From Saccharofermentans sp. (GTDB taxonomy: Bacteria; Bacillota_A; Clostridia; Saccharofermentanales; Saccharofermentanaceae): a stretch of DNA of 20,445 bases. The position numbers and the translations under genes were made by a program. Positions 1 to 7,313 of the stretch are shown piece after piece. The notes under the pieces are model-generated. The model did no database searches, was not told the origin of the DNA, and saw nothing but the letters and a program-made list of their open reading frames with translations. Within the stretch, counting starts at the first letter, position 1; each line of letters starts with the position of its first letter. The stretch spans positions 1 to 20,445 of the forward strand of contig JAILHX010000145.1 in the NCBI GenBank assembly GCA_024695565.1, read 5' to 3'.

Positions 1-468
1 GATCATGTCAGCGCACTCTTCTGCGTTTCCGACAGGATACTCAGGGATGTAAGCGTTTACGCCACGGATCTTGAGGTTGTAGGAAGCATTGAGCATACCG
101 CAGTAAGCATCGCCTCTGCCGCCAACCAGGTCATTCTGTGACTCTTCTGCTGCTGCGCAGAACATAACGGGGCCGCCCCACTGCTGAGCGAGCATTGTCT
201 CGGAGATCTCAGGTCCGAAGTTGCCGAGGTAAACGCAAAGAGCGTTGCAGCCTGCTGCCTTGATGTCTGCCAATGCCTGCTGCATATGGATCTCAGACTC
301 AACAATGCAGATGGGGCACTCATAGATGTCATCTGCACCATACTTTTCGGTATAAGCCTTAACAAGTGCCTTTCTTCTGTTTACGGAAAGTGATTCCGGG
401 AAGCAGTCACGTGAAACTGCTACGATAGCGAGCTTTACGTCGGGTGCGTTAAATAATTTCTTTGACAT
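1..468 (-). CDS. L-fucose/L-arabinose isomerase-family protein (N-terminal part, cut by window edge)
   Basis: The 156 N-terminal residues are visible, starting at the ATG at 468 and reading to base 1 without a stop. The protein begins MSKKLFNAPDVKLAIVAVSR and contains CVYLGNFGPE, QQWGGPVMFCAAAEE and VGGRGDAYCGMLNASYN, which I recognise as the N-terminal domain of the L-fucose/L-arabinose isomerase superfamily (aldose-ketose isomerases of roughly 450-500 residues, usually metal dependent). The start follows the stop of the DUF4867 gene by one base, and its GGAGG lies inside that gene, so translation is probably coupled. It is the third gene of a leftward kinase-DUF4867-isomerase operon. The substrate (arabinose, fucose, or a related pentose or deoxyhexose) cannot be told from this fragment; the catalytic residues are outside the window. 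Confidence 0.75.
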   Translation of the reverse strand, partial: MSKKLFNAPDVKLAIVAVSRDCFPESLSVNRRKALVKAYTEKYGADDIYECPICIVESEIHMQQALADIKAAGCNALCVYLGNFGPEISETMLAQQWGGPVMFCAAAEESQNDLVGGRGDAYCGMLNASYNLKIRGVNAYIPEYPVGNAEECADMI

Positions 469-469
469 T

Positions 470-1135
470 TTAGATTTCCTCCATCTGTTTTTTAGTTACT
501 TTAACTTCAATATTTGCGCCAACGAGTCCGGGGAAGTGTCCCTTTTCGCCGGGTGCATCGGGATGAGCGATAAGCCACTTATTCTTAGCTGTAAGGAGCT
601 TATCTTCGTCGCCTGAGTTAGCCAGGCAGTCAATGTGATCTTCTTCTAAATCGAAGTTTGTTCCGTAAGGAAGGATAACGCCTACCATGAAGCCGTCATT
701 CTCGATTCCGCAGGGTGCATAGTGAAGTGTTGTGGCATAAAGCTCAACAGCTGTTCCCTTGCGGATATGGAATGCTTCGATCTTTGAAGTGTCATATGTG
801 AAATCGTCTGTTACATCCTGCTGTGATCCCAAAAGAAGGATGCAGTCTGTAGCTGCGACGTTGACCTCGGAAGATCTGTGATACTCAACTGCATTGAGCA
901 ATGAGTTATGGCCTGCGCAGTAGCCTGTCTCAAGCTTCAGCTCGCCGCCGAAAAGTCTTGATACACCAACCTTTGCGGATGCCTCTTCAAGAGATGCGAC
1001 TGTGGGCTCATAAGCGACGCTGTCCTCAGGGATAGCGATCTGATTAAGTGCCTCGATTACAGGTGCAAAATCGATGTTCTTAACAATTCTTCCGTACTTT
1101 TTGAAATTAGAAGATGTTGCCTCGTAAATTACCAT
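470..1135 (-). CDS. DUF4867 family protein, probable cupin-like sugar-module protein
   Basis: This gene encodes 221 residues beginning MVIYEATSSNFKKYGRIVKN. I recognise the overall pattern as DUF4867, a family of about 220 residues known mainly from Clostridia and repeatedly found beside sugar isomerases and kinases; its biochemical role is not established. The stretch with HIRKGTAVELYATTLHYAPC followed by a glycine- and valine-rich strand pattern looks like a cupin-type beta barrel, so an epimerase, mutarotase or isomerase accessory role is plausible but is my inference. The ATG at 1135 overlaps the kinase stop by 7 bases (ATGGTAA), with GGAGG just upstream. The stop is one base before the next ATG. 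It therefore sits translationally coupled between a kinase and an isomerase, which argues for a step in the same sugar pathway. Confidence 0.75.
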   Translation of the reverse strand: MVIYEATSSNFKKYGRIVKNIDFAPVIEALNQIAIPEDSVAYEPTVASLEEASAKVGVSRLFGGELKLETGYCAGHNSLLNAVEYHRSSEVNVAATDCILLLGSQQDVTDDFTYDTSKIEAFHIRKGTAVELYATTLHYAPCGIENDGFMVGVILPYGTNFDLEEDHIDCLANSGDEDKLLTAKNKWLIAHPDAPGEKGHFPGLVGANIEVKVTKKQMEEI

Positions 1136-2592
1136 AAACCTGCCTCCTTCATTGCGGGATAGATTTTTGAAAACTCTTTATATCTCTCGTCGTATTTGGC
1201 AACGAGCTCAGGAGTAGGAACAACGGAAACATGCTTAACAACTGTAGCTGCGCAAGCCTCTTCAACTGACTTGTACTCACCGCATGCTACTGCTGCGAGA
1301 AGAGCGCCGCCCATAGCAGGACCTTCGTCGTTCTCTGTTTGTGTAAGTTCGATTCCCAGAACATTGGATACGATCGTGCACCAGAGCTTGGACTTGGCGC
1401 CGCCGCCGCAGATAGAAGAGCTCTTGATATCAAGGCCCATCTTCTTTGCGCACTCGAAAGAATCTCTTAATGCGAAAGCAACGCCTTCCATAACTGCAAG
1501 TGTCATATCCTTACGAGTTGTATCCATGGACATGCCTACGAACATAGCGCGGCAGTTCGGATTGTTAAGAGGAGATCTCTCGCCCATGAGGTAAGGAAGA
1601 TAGAATACCTTGTTTGTACCAAGTGCTTCGAGGCCTTCCTGCTCCTTAGCGTAATCGGTCGTACCGATGATCTCTTCCATCCACCACTTGTTGCAGGAAG
1701 CAGCACTGAGCATGCAGCCCATGAGGTGGAATCCGCCGTCAGCGTGATCAAAAGCGTGAAGTGAATTAGCTTCATCGTTCTTGAATGTCTCAGATGCAAT
1801 GAAGATAGTACCTGAAGTACCGAGTGAGATATTGCATCCGCCGTTACCTATAATACCCATACCTACGGCCGCTGCAGCATTATCGCCTGCACCTGCTGCG
1901 ATAACGCAGTCCTTGCTGATTCCTAGCTTGTCTGCGATCTCAGGAAGGATCTTGCCGATAGCCTCATAGCTCTCATAAACCTCAGGAAGCCACTCAGCCT
2001 TCATATCCAGGATCTTGAGCATCTCTTCTGACCACTTTCTGTTCTCACAGTCAAAGTAGAGCGTGCCTGATGCATCAGAAACGTCTGTAGCGAAAACGCC
2101 GGAGAGTCTGTATGCGAGATAATCCTTAGGAAGGAGAACCTTTGCGATCTTAGCAAAGTTCTCGGGTTCGTTCTTATGTACCCACATTACCTTCGGAGCA
2201 GTAAATCCTGCGAAAGCAATGTTGCCAGTGTACTTGGAAAGATTTGCCTTACCGATCTCATTGTTGAGATAGTCTGTCTCAACCTGTGATCTGCCGTCGT
2301 TCCAGAGAATTGCAGGTCTGATAACCTGGCCTTCACTGTCGAGGAGAGTAAGTCCGTGCATCTGTCCGCCGAAGCTGATACCTGCAACTTCATTGCCGTC
2401 GATGCCTTCAATGAGCTTTGCGAGTCCCTTCATGGCTCCATCGAACCAGTCTTCAGGATTCTGTTCGGACCATCCGGTCTGAGGGAAGCTGACAGGATAG
2501 CTTTCAGAAACTGTCTTAACTATCTCGCCGCCGCTCTTCATGAGAAGCAGTTTTACTGCTGATGTTCCGAGATCAATACCAATGTAATACAT
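1129..2592 (-). CDS. xylB: FGGY-family carbohydrate kinase, xylulokinase-like
   Basis: The 487 residues match the usual length of xylulokinases. Visible FGGY features are the N-terminal phosphate loop YYIGIDLGTSAVKLLL with Asp6, the substrate loop GGQMHGL with Gln77, Met78 and His79, ILWNDGRS near residue 95, the catalytic Asp237 in AAGAGDNAA, the SLGTSGT adenosine loop at about 256 and YLMGERSP. The Asp6, Met-His and late Asp pattern is that of E. coli XylB. It phosphorylates a ketopentose or related ketose with ATP in the cytoplasm. Because its partner is a fucose/arabinose-type isomerase and no xylA is seen, the true substrate could be ribulose, fuculose or another ketose. GGAGG lies 6 bases before the ATG. 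It is the first gene of the operon and has a gene-free upstream region of over 700 bases. Confidence 0.88.
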   Translation of the reverse strand: MYYIGIDLGTSAVKLLLMKSGGEIVKTVSESYPVSFPQTGWSEQNPEDWFDGAMKGLAKLIEGIDGNEVAGISFGGQMHGLTLLDSEGQVIRPAILWNDGRSQVETDYLNNEIGKANLSKYTGNIAFAGFTAPKVMWVHKNEPENFAKIAKVLLPKDYLAYRLSGVFATDVSDASGTLYFDCENRKWSEEMLKILDMKAEWLPEVYESYEAIGKILPEIADKLGISKDCVIAAGAGDNAAAAVGMGIIGNGGCNISLGTSGTIFIASETFKNDEANSLHAFDHADGGFHLMGCMLSAASCNKWWMEEIIGTTDYAKEQEGLEALGTNKVFYLPYLMGERSPLNNPNCRAMFVGMSMDTTRKDMTLAVMEGVAFALRDSFECAKKMGLDIKSSSICGGGAKSKLWCTIVSNVLGIELTQTENDEGPAMGGALLAAVACGEYKSVEEACAATVVKHVSVVPTPELVAKYDERYKEFSKIYPAMKEAGLW

Positions 2593-3029
2593 AGTAAACC
2601 TCCAATGGAATTTAGTCCGTATACCATACTAAATGATTCATATATAAAAGACATTTACCATTTTGCGAATTTTATTCAAAAAAGATTATGCGTGTTCAAC
2701 AAATTCAACACTTATTGCTATACGGTTGAATTCATGTCCTTCGCATCGCAAACCATTCATGTGCTCAATGTTTATAATGGTTTTCGAGAATCTGCGAAAA
2801 AGGATCCCGCATCATCCACAGCAGAAACGCTTTACCAATCTTGCTGGTAAAGACAGCAAGATTGGTATAATGAGCAAGAATTGAACATTGAGGCAATTTT
2901 GAGTGAAGGAAAAAGCCTTATTTCTAAGGACTTTTGGGGCTTCATGGGGTTAAGATTCCCCTGCTTCAGATGTGCATTATTTGTACCGTTTCAGGTGGCG
3001 GAAAAGTACAACTCTTTGTATAAGCAGAT
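2593..3029. other. Gene-free upstream region of the sugar operon with several hairpin repeats
   Basis: I find no convincing gene here. Visible structures are an imperfect palindrome GTGTTCAACAAATTCAACAC at 2692-2711; a perfect 14-bp inverted repeat at 2833-2867; CCTTA/TAAGG with a four-base loop at 2916-2929, followed on the minus strand by five T residues (a weak possible terminator); GGGG/CCCC around an 8-base loop at 2946-2961; and TTGTAC/GTACAA at 2981-3011. On the minus strand, TTCGCA and TATAAA with 16-bp spacing near 2780-2806 are a possible sigma-A promoter for the kinase operon, but I am not sure of it. The density of hairpins suggests a regulated leader or operator region. Confidence 0.4.
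2833..2867. repeat. Perfect 14-bp inverted repeat with 7-base loop
   Basis: TACCAATCTTGCTG at 2833-2846 and its exact reverse complement CAGCAAGATTGGTA at 2854-2867 are separated by GTAAAGA. Neither side has a T tract, so this is not a typical intrinsic terminator. It lies 241 bases upstream of the kinase start and could be an operator, an mRNA leader hairpin or a relic of a mobile element. Only the repeat itself is certain. Confidence 0.85.
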
Positions 3030-3247
3030 GATTCACCATTTATCATAAACGGCTTGGTTTTCGCAGATTAATGATAAAAAGAGATGTGGTTTTTATCATT
3101 AATGCTCTTTCTCTTCTGGAAAATGTTAACAATCTCGTCAAAATTATCATTTATACCCTTTTCACCTCTGAAAAATGATAAAAAGCCTCATCCTAATTAT
3201 CATTATTGCCCGTGTTTAAGGGAATTTATGATAACTCACCTCGAAAA
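3030..3247. repeat. Phased array of alternating inverted motifs, copy A (four ~52-bp units)
   Basis: Motif TTATCAT (central C at 3044, 3097, 3148, 3201) alternates with its inverse ATGATAA (central G at 3073, 3125, 3177, 3230). Each series repeats every 51-53 bases. The TTATCAT-to-ATGATAA distance is 28-29 bases and the reverse gap is 23-24. The second ATGATAA is degraded to ATGTTAA. The sequence between motifs varies, with a recurring pyrimidine-rich core of the type CCnTTTTC. The ends match copy B at 12987-13202: GATTCAC on the left and TCACCTCGAAAA on the right. It lies between the carB terminator, 9 bases away, and the sugar operon. Each unit could form an RNA hairpin on either strand, or the motifs could be a phased protein-binding array. 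Confidence 0.85.
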
Positions 3248-3256
3248 GAAGGACGC

Positions 3257-3288
3257 AAAAAAGGGACTGCACACCAAGGCAGTCCCTT
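3257..3288 (-). terminator. Intrinsic terminator of carB
   Basis: On the minus strand AAGGGACTGC and GCAGTCCCTT form a 10-bp perfect stem (3279-3288 and 3261-3270) with an 8-base loop, ending in a run of six T residues (3262-3257). It starts 34 bases after the carB stop codon. The plus-strand side has no T run, so it is directional. Confidence 0.9.
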
Positions 3289-3322
3289 AAGTTGTCCCTT
3301 ATGAATCAAATTAATATATCTA

Positions 3323-6300
3323 TTACTTAATGTCAGCGTGATAATCCTGAAGCGCCTTGACCTCAAAGACTCTCTCCTTAGCGGCCTTGATACCTTCAGC
3401 GCAAGCCTTTGCAGCTGCCATTGTTGTGATGTAAGGAACGTGCTGACGGATGGCATCCTTACGGATGTAAGAGTCATCGTGTGCGGATGTCTTGCCGGCA
3501 GGTGTGTTGATAACGAGGTCGACCTGGCGGTTGAGGATCATGTCACCGATGTTGGGTCTGCCCTCGTAGAGCTTCTTGACCTTCTCAGCCTTGATGCCGG
3601 CCTTGTCGATCATGTCGAATGTGCCGCCTGTTGCAAGGATCTTGAAGCCTAAGTCTGAGAACATCTTGGCAACTTCAACGAGGTCAACCTTATCGAGGTC
3701 GGATACTGAGAGAAGAACGCTGCCTTCTAACGGGAGCTCTGTCTTTGTAGCTTCCTGAGCCTTGAAGCTTGCTTCGCCGAAGTGTGTGGCAAGACCAAGG
3801 ACCTCACCTGTAGATCTCATCTCAGGTCCGAGAACAGGGTCAACTTCCTGGAACATATTGAACGGGAAGACTGCTTCCTTAACGCCGTAATGAGGGATCA
3901 CTTTGTCGTGGAGATCGTTAACGGGTGACGGTCTGCCTGTGAGGTGCATCGTCATGATGTCTGTTGCGATCCTTACCATGTTGGTGCCGGTAACCTTGGA
4001 TACGAGCGGTACGGTTCTGGATGCACGGGGGTTAGCCTCGAGAACGAAGACGACACCGTCTTCGATCGCATACTGCATGTTCATGAGGCCGACGACGCGC
4101 ATCTCGACTGCGATCTTTCTTGTATATTCCTTGATGGTCTCGACCTGTTCGGGTGTGAGGTTCTTAGAAGGCAGGATGCATGCGGAGTCACCGGAGTGGA
4201 TTCCGGCAAGTTCGATGTGCTCCATGACTGCGGGAACGTAGCAGTTGAAGCCGTCGGAGATGGCATCTGCTTCGCACTCTGTTGCGTGGTGCAGGAAACG
4301 GTCGATGAGGATCGGTCTGTCAGGTGTAACGCCTACAGCTGCGTTCATGTAAACACGCATCATCTCGTCGTCGTGAACGATCTCCATTCCTCTTCCGCCA
4401 AGAACGTAAGAAGGACGGACCATTACAGGGTAGCCGATCTTGTTGGCGATCGCGATAGCTTCGTCTGCATTGACAGCCATGCCTGCTTCAGGCATCGGGA
4501 TGCCGAGGCGGTTCATCATGGCACGGAAGTGATCTCTGTCTTCTGCGAGGTCGATCGTCTCAGGTGTTGTACCGAGGATATTTACGCCGTTAGCCTTGAG
4601 ACTTGCTGCGAGGTTAAGAGGTGTCTGGCCTCCGAACTGTGCGATAACGCCCAGGGGCTTCTCCTTCTCGTGGATCTGGAGAACGTCTTCCAGTGTGAGA
4701 GGCTCGAAATAGAGCTTGTCGGAAGTATCGTAGTCTGTTGAAACCGTCTCAGGGTTGCAGTTAACGATGATAGACTCGAAGCCGAGCTTCTTGAGTGCCA
4801 GTGCAGCGTGAACGCAGCAGTAGTCGAACTCGATACCCTGGCCGATCCTGTTAGGACCGCCGCCAAGGATCATGATCTTCTTGTTGTCGGATACAGGGGA
4901 CTTGTCCTCTGTGATGTGATATGAAGAATAGTAGTAAGCAGCATCCTGTGTTCCGGATACGTGAACGCCTTCCCATCCTTCTCTGATGCCGTATTCATTT
5001 CTTGCACGGCGGATAAGATCCTCGGAAACGCTTAAGAGCTGTGAGAGATACTTATCTGAGAAGCCGTCGAGCTTTGCCTGGCGGAGGACCGGTTCATCAG
5101 GTACTCTGCCTGCGAGCTTTATGATCTCTTCTTCTTCCTCGACCAATTCCTTCATCTGCTCGATGAACCAGTGTTTGATCTTTGTGAGCTCGTAGAGTTC
5201 TTCCACGGTTGCACCCTTACGGAGTGCCTCGTACATGATGAACTGACGCTCGGAAGAAGGCTGAGTGAGCTTGAGCATGAGCTCTTCCTTTGTAAGCTTG
5301 TTGAAGTCCTTGGCAAAGCCTAAGCCGTATCTGTCCTTCTCCAGGGATCTGATAGCCTTCTGGAAAGCTTCCTTGTATGTCTTACCGATGCTCATGACTT
5401 CGCCTACGGCTCTCATCTGTGTGCCGAGCTTGTCCTGAGCTCCGTGGAACTTCTCAAATGCCCATCTGGCGAACTTGATTACGACATAGTCGCCGTCCGG
5501 ATAGTACTTGTCGAGTGTGCCGTACTTGCCGCAGGGGATCTCATCAAGCGTGAGGCCGCAAGCGAGCATTGAAGATACGAGAGCGATCGGGAAACCTGTT
5601 GCCTTCGAAGCAAGAGCGGAAGATCTTGATGTTCTCGGGTTGATCTCGATAACAACGATCCTTCCTGTCTTGGGATCGTGAGCGAACTGGCAGTTGCATC
5701 CGCCGATAACCTCAATCGCCTTAACGATCCTGTATGAATAATCCTGAAGGATCTTCTGAACATCTTCAGAGATCGTGAGCATAGGAGCTGAGCAGAAAGA
5801 GTCACCTGTGTGAACGCCGATAGGGTCGATGTTCTCGATGAAGCAGACTGTGATGACGTTGTCCTTGGCGTCTCTTACTACCTCGAGCTCGAGTTCTTCC
5901 CATCCGCTGATGGACTCTTCAACGAGAACCTGGTGGATCATGGAAGCTGCAAGACCTCTCTCAACGACTACCTTGAGCTCGTCGATGTTATAAACGAGGC
6001 CGCCGCCGGCGCCGCCCATTGTGTAAGCAGGTCTGATAACTACGGGGTAACCTAAGTCGTCTGCGATCTTGATCGCCTCTTCTACTGAATATGCTTCGTG
6101 GGATCTGGGCATCTCGATGCCGAGAGAAGTCATTGTCTCCTTGAATTCGATTCTGTCTTCGCCTCTCTCGATAGCGTCAACCTGAACGCCAATTACCTGT
6201 ACGTTGTACTTCTCAAGAACGCCTGCCTTGGAGAGCTCAGAGCAGAGGTTAAGACCTGACTGGCCGCCTAAGTTAGGCAGAAGCGCATCAGGACGCTCCT

Positions 6301-6538
6301 TAGCGATGATCTGCTCAAGACGCTTAATGTTGAGCGGTTCGATATAAGTTCTGTCTGCTACGTCAGGGTCAGTCATGATTGTAGCGGGGTTTGAATTGAC
6401 AAGAACGATCTCATAGCCGAGATTTCTCAGCGCCTTGCACGCCTGAGTTCCTGAATAGTCGAATTCGCAAGCCTGACCGATGATGATAGGACCTGAACCG
6501 ATGATAAGGATTTTGTTGATGTCGTCTCTCTTTGGCAT
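3323..6538 (-). CDS. carB: Carbamoyl-phosphate synthase large subunit
   Basis: At 1071 residues this is the full family length. It makes carbamoyl phosphate from ammonia (supplied by the CarA glutaminase), bicarbonate and two ATP, for pyrimidine and arginine synthesis in the cytoplasm. The two homologous halves are clear: the N-terminal half begins MPKRDDINKILIIGSGPIII with GQACEFDYSGTQA, and the second half has KKIMILGGGPNRIGQGIEFD at about residue 555. ATP-grasp motifs include RPAYTMGGAGGG (first half) and RPSYVLGGRGMEIV (second half), with EINPRTSRSSALASKATGFP and EANPRASRTVPLVSKVTG. The last ~135 residues form an MGS-like allosteric domain (ILATGGTFDMIDKAG, NTPAGKTSAHDD). A purine-rich AAGGGGGCGG precedes the ATG. 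No carA is present next to it in the window; the downstream gene is an unrelated sugar kinase beyond a terminator. Confidence 0.97.
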   Translation of the reverse strand: MPKRDDINKILIIGSGPIIIGQACEFDYSGTQACKALRNLGYEIVLVNSNPATIMTDPDVADRTYIEPLNIKRLEQIIAKERPDALLPNLGGQSGLNLCSELSKAGVLEKYNVQVIGVQVDAIERGEDRIEFKETMTSLGIEMPRSHEAYSVEEAIKIADDLGYPVVIRPAYTMGGAGGGLVYNIDELKVVVERGLAASMIHQVLVEESISGWEELELEVVRDAKDNVITVCFIENIDPIGVHTGDSFCSAPMLTISEDVQKILQDYSYRIVKAIEVIGGCNCQFAHDPKTGRIVVIEINPRTSRSSALASKATGFPIALVSSMLACGLTLDEIPCGKYGTLDKYYPDGDYVVIKFARWAFEKFHGAQDKLGTQMRAVGEVMSIGKTYKEAFQKAIRSLEKDRYGLGFAKDFNKLTKEELMLKLTQPSSERQFIMYEALRKGATVEELYELTKIKHWFIEQMKELVEEEEEIIKLAGRVPDEPVLRQAKLDGFSDKYLSQLLSVSEDLIRRARNEYGIREGWEGVHVSGTQDAAYYYSSYHITEDKSPVSDNKKIMILGGGPNRIGQGIEFDYCCVHAALALKKLGFESIIVNCNPETVSTDYDTSDKLYFEPLTLEDVLQIHEKEKPLGVIAQFGGQTPLNLAASLKANGVNILGTTPETIDLAEDRDHFRAMMNRLGIPMPEAGMAVNADEAIAIANKIGYPVMVRPSYVLGGRGMEIVHDDEMMRVYMNAAVGVTPDRPILIDRFLHHATECEADAISDGFNCYVPAVMEHIELAGIHSGDSACILPSKNLTPEQVETIKEYTRKIAVEMRVVGLMNMQYAIEDGVVFVLEANPRASRTVPLVSKVTGTNMVRIATDIMTMHLTGRPSPVNDLHDKVIPHYGVKEAVFPFNMFQEVDPVLGPEMRSTGEVLGLATHFGEASFKAQEATKTELPLEGSVLLSVSDLDKVDLVEVAKMFSDLGFKILATGGTFDMIDKAGIKAEKVKKLYEGRPNIGDMILNRQVDLVINTPAGKTSAHDDSYIRKDAIRQHVPYITTMAAAKACAEGIKAAKERVFEVKALQDYHADIK

Positions 6539-6606
6539 ATTTCCGCCCCCTTATTTAAATAACTTGGAAATTTACTGGATAGAATTCTAACATAGATTAA
6601 CTCTAT

Positions 6607-6634
6607 TTGCAGAACAAAATATTTTTATTAGAAT
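6607..6634 (+). promoter_or_regulatory. Candidate promoter of the nuclease gene, implying a leaderless transcript
   Basis: A TAGAAT box at 6629-6634 (5 of 6 consensus matches) has a weak upstream TTGCAG or TTTGCA at 16-17 bp. The usual start distance places transcription initiation at or next to the ATG at 6642. No Shine-Dalgarno sequence is visible before that ATG, which fits a leaderless mRNA. Confidence 0.4.
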
Positions 6635-6641
6635 ACTTTGT

Positions 6642-7232
6642 ATGAAAACTTTAGAACTTATCAGAAAATGCGCCGTTCCGGCGCTTATGGCAGCGCTTAT
6701 CGCCCTGCCCCTTACAGGCTGCTTTGAGCCTAAACCCCAGCAGACAGTCTACAGCCCGACCGTCTACACGTTAGATCCTGTATTTGACGATTACGATGCC
6801 GGCGGCACGGGACTTCCCTGGGGCGTTACCCTCCAGGTCGATCCGGCGGTCTTAGAAGCCTGCGAGTTCGAGCGCGTGGTCGACGGCGACACGATAATCG
6901 TTCATAACTCCGAGGGCGAACGCATCAGAGTGCGCCTTATCGGAATCGACGCTCCCGAATCGGTCCACCCGGACGAGAACGAGAATACCGAAGAAGGCCG
7001 TGACGCCTCCCAGTTCCTCAAGGACCTATTAGAGCACGTCGACACCGTTTATCTCGAATATGACGAAGAAGAATTTGACCAGTACGACAGGACCCTGGCT
7101 TATGTCTGGATCGACACGGGCAGCACCTACATCATGGTCAACGAGATTATGCTCGTGACAGATCACGCAAATCCCGTCTACATCGAACCGAATCTCCGTT
7201 ATGCAAAGACATTCGAGAAATACGACGGATGA
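6642..7232 (+). CDS. Thermonuclease-family (SNase-like) lipoprotein
   Basis: The 196 residues comprise a lipoprotein signal peptide (basic start MKTLELIRK, hydrophobic core, lipobox LTGC with Cys27), a linker of about 45 residues and a staphylococcal nuclease-like domain from about residue 74. Catalytic residues align by eye: Asp81 and Asp83 in VDGDT, Arg98 and Asp103 to Glu106 in RVRLIGIDAPES, and Arg150 in DQYDRTLAYVW, equivalent to Asp21, Arg35, Asp40, Glu43 and Arg87 of the S. aureus enzyme. It is predicted to be a calcium-dependent nuclease anchored outside the membrane. The domain ends rather soon after the last helix. No ribosome binding site precedes the ATG, there is an in-frame stop at 6588 and no alternative ATG lies upstream. 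It is divergent from carB and convergent with the gene at 7312. Confidence 0.85.
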   Translation: MKTLELIRKCAVPALMAALIALPLTGCFEPKPQQTVYSPTVYTLDPVFDDYDAGGTGLPWGVTLQVDPAVLEACEFERVVDGDTIIVHNSEGERIRVRLIGIDAPESVHPDENENTEEGRDASQFLKDLLEHVDTVYLEYDEEEFDQYDRTLAYVWIDTGSTYIMVNEIMLVTDHANPVYIEPNLRYAKTFEKYDG

Positions 7233-7235
7233 TGG

Positions 7236-7254
7236 TTTTCGAACACTTCGAAAA
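7236..7254. repeat. 8-bp inverted repeat after the nuclease stop
   Basis: TTTTCGAA, three bases, then TTCGAAAA: a perfect inverted repeat starting three bases after the nuclease stop codon and before the main terminator. It could be an accessory 3' end hairpin; no more can be said. Confidence 0.6.
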
Positions 7255-7275
7255 GTCTCAGACCCGAAAATTTAA

Positions 7276-7313
7276 AAGGACTGACTCCCATTGGAATCAG
7301 TCCTTGATTTTTT
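7276..7313. terminator. Bidirectional terminator between convergent genes
   Basis: AAGGACTGA (7276-7284) pairs with TCAGTCCTT (7297-7305), with an inner TCC/GGA extension after one mismatch. On the plus strand it is followed by GATTTTTT; on the minus strand by a run of four T residues and an AT-rich tail. It serves the nuclease gene on the plus strand and the membrane protein gene ending at 7312 on the minus strand, whose stop codon overlaps the plus-strand T run. Confidence 0.88.

Noticed and set aside
2605..2884. Small open frames in the sugar operon upstream region
   Set aside because: No ribosome binding site or recognisable protein pattern is present. The frames overlap each other and run through a hairpin-rich regulatory stretch.
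3944..4741. Long plus-strand open frame of 265 codons
   Set aside because: It lies wholly opposite carB, a certain gene, and its protein has the composition expected of an antisense frame.
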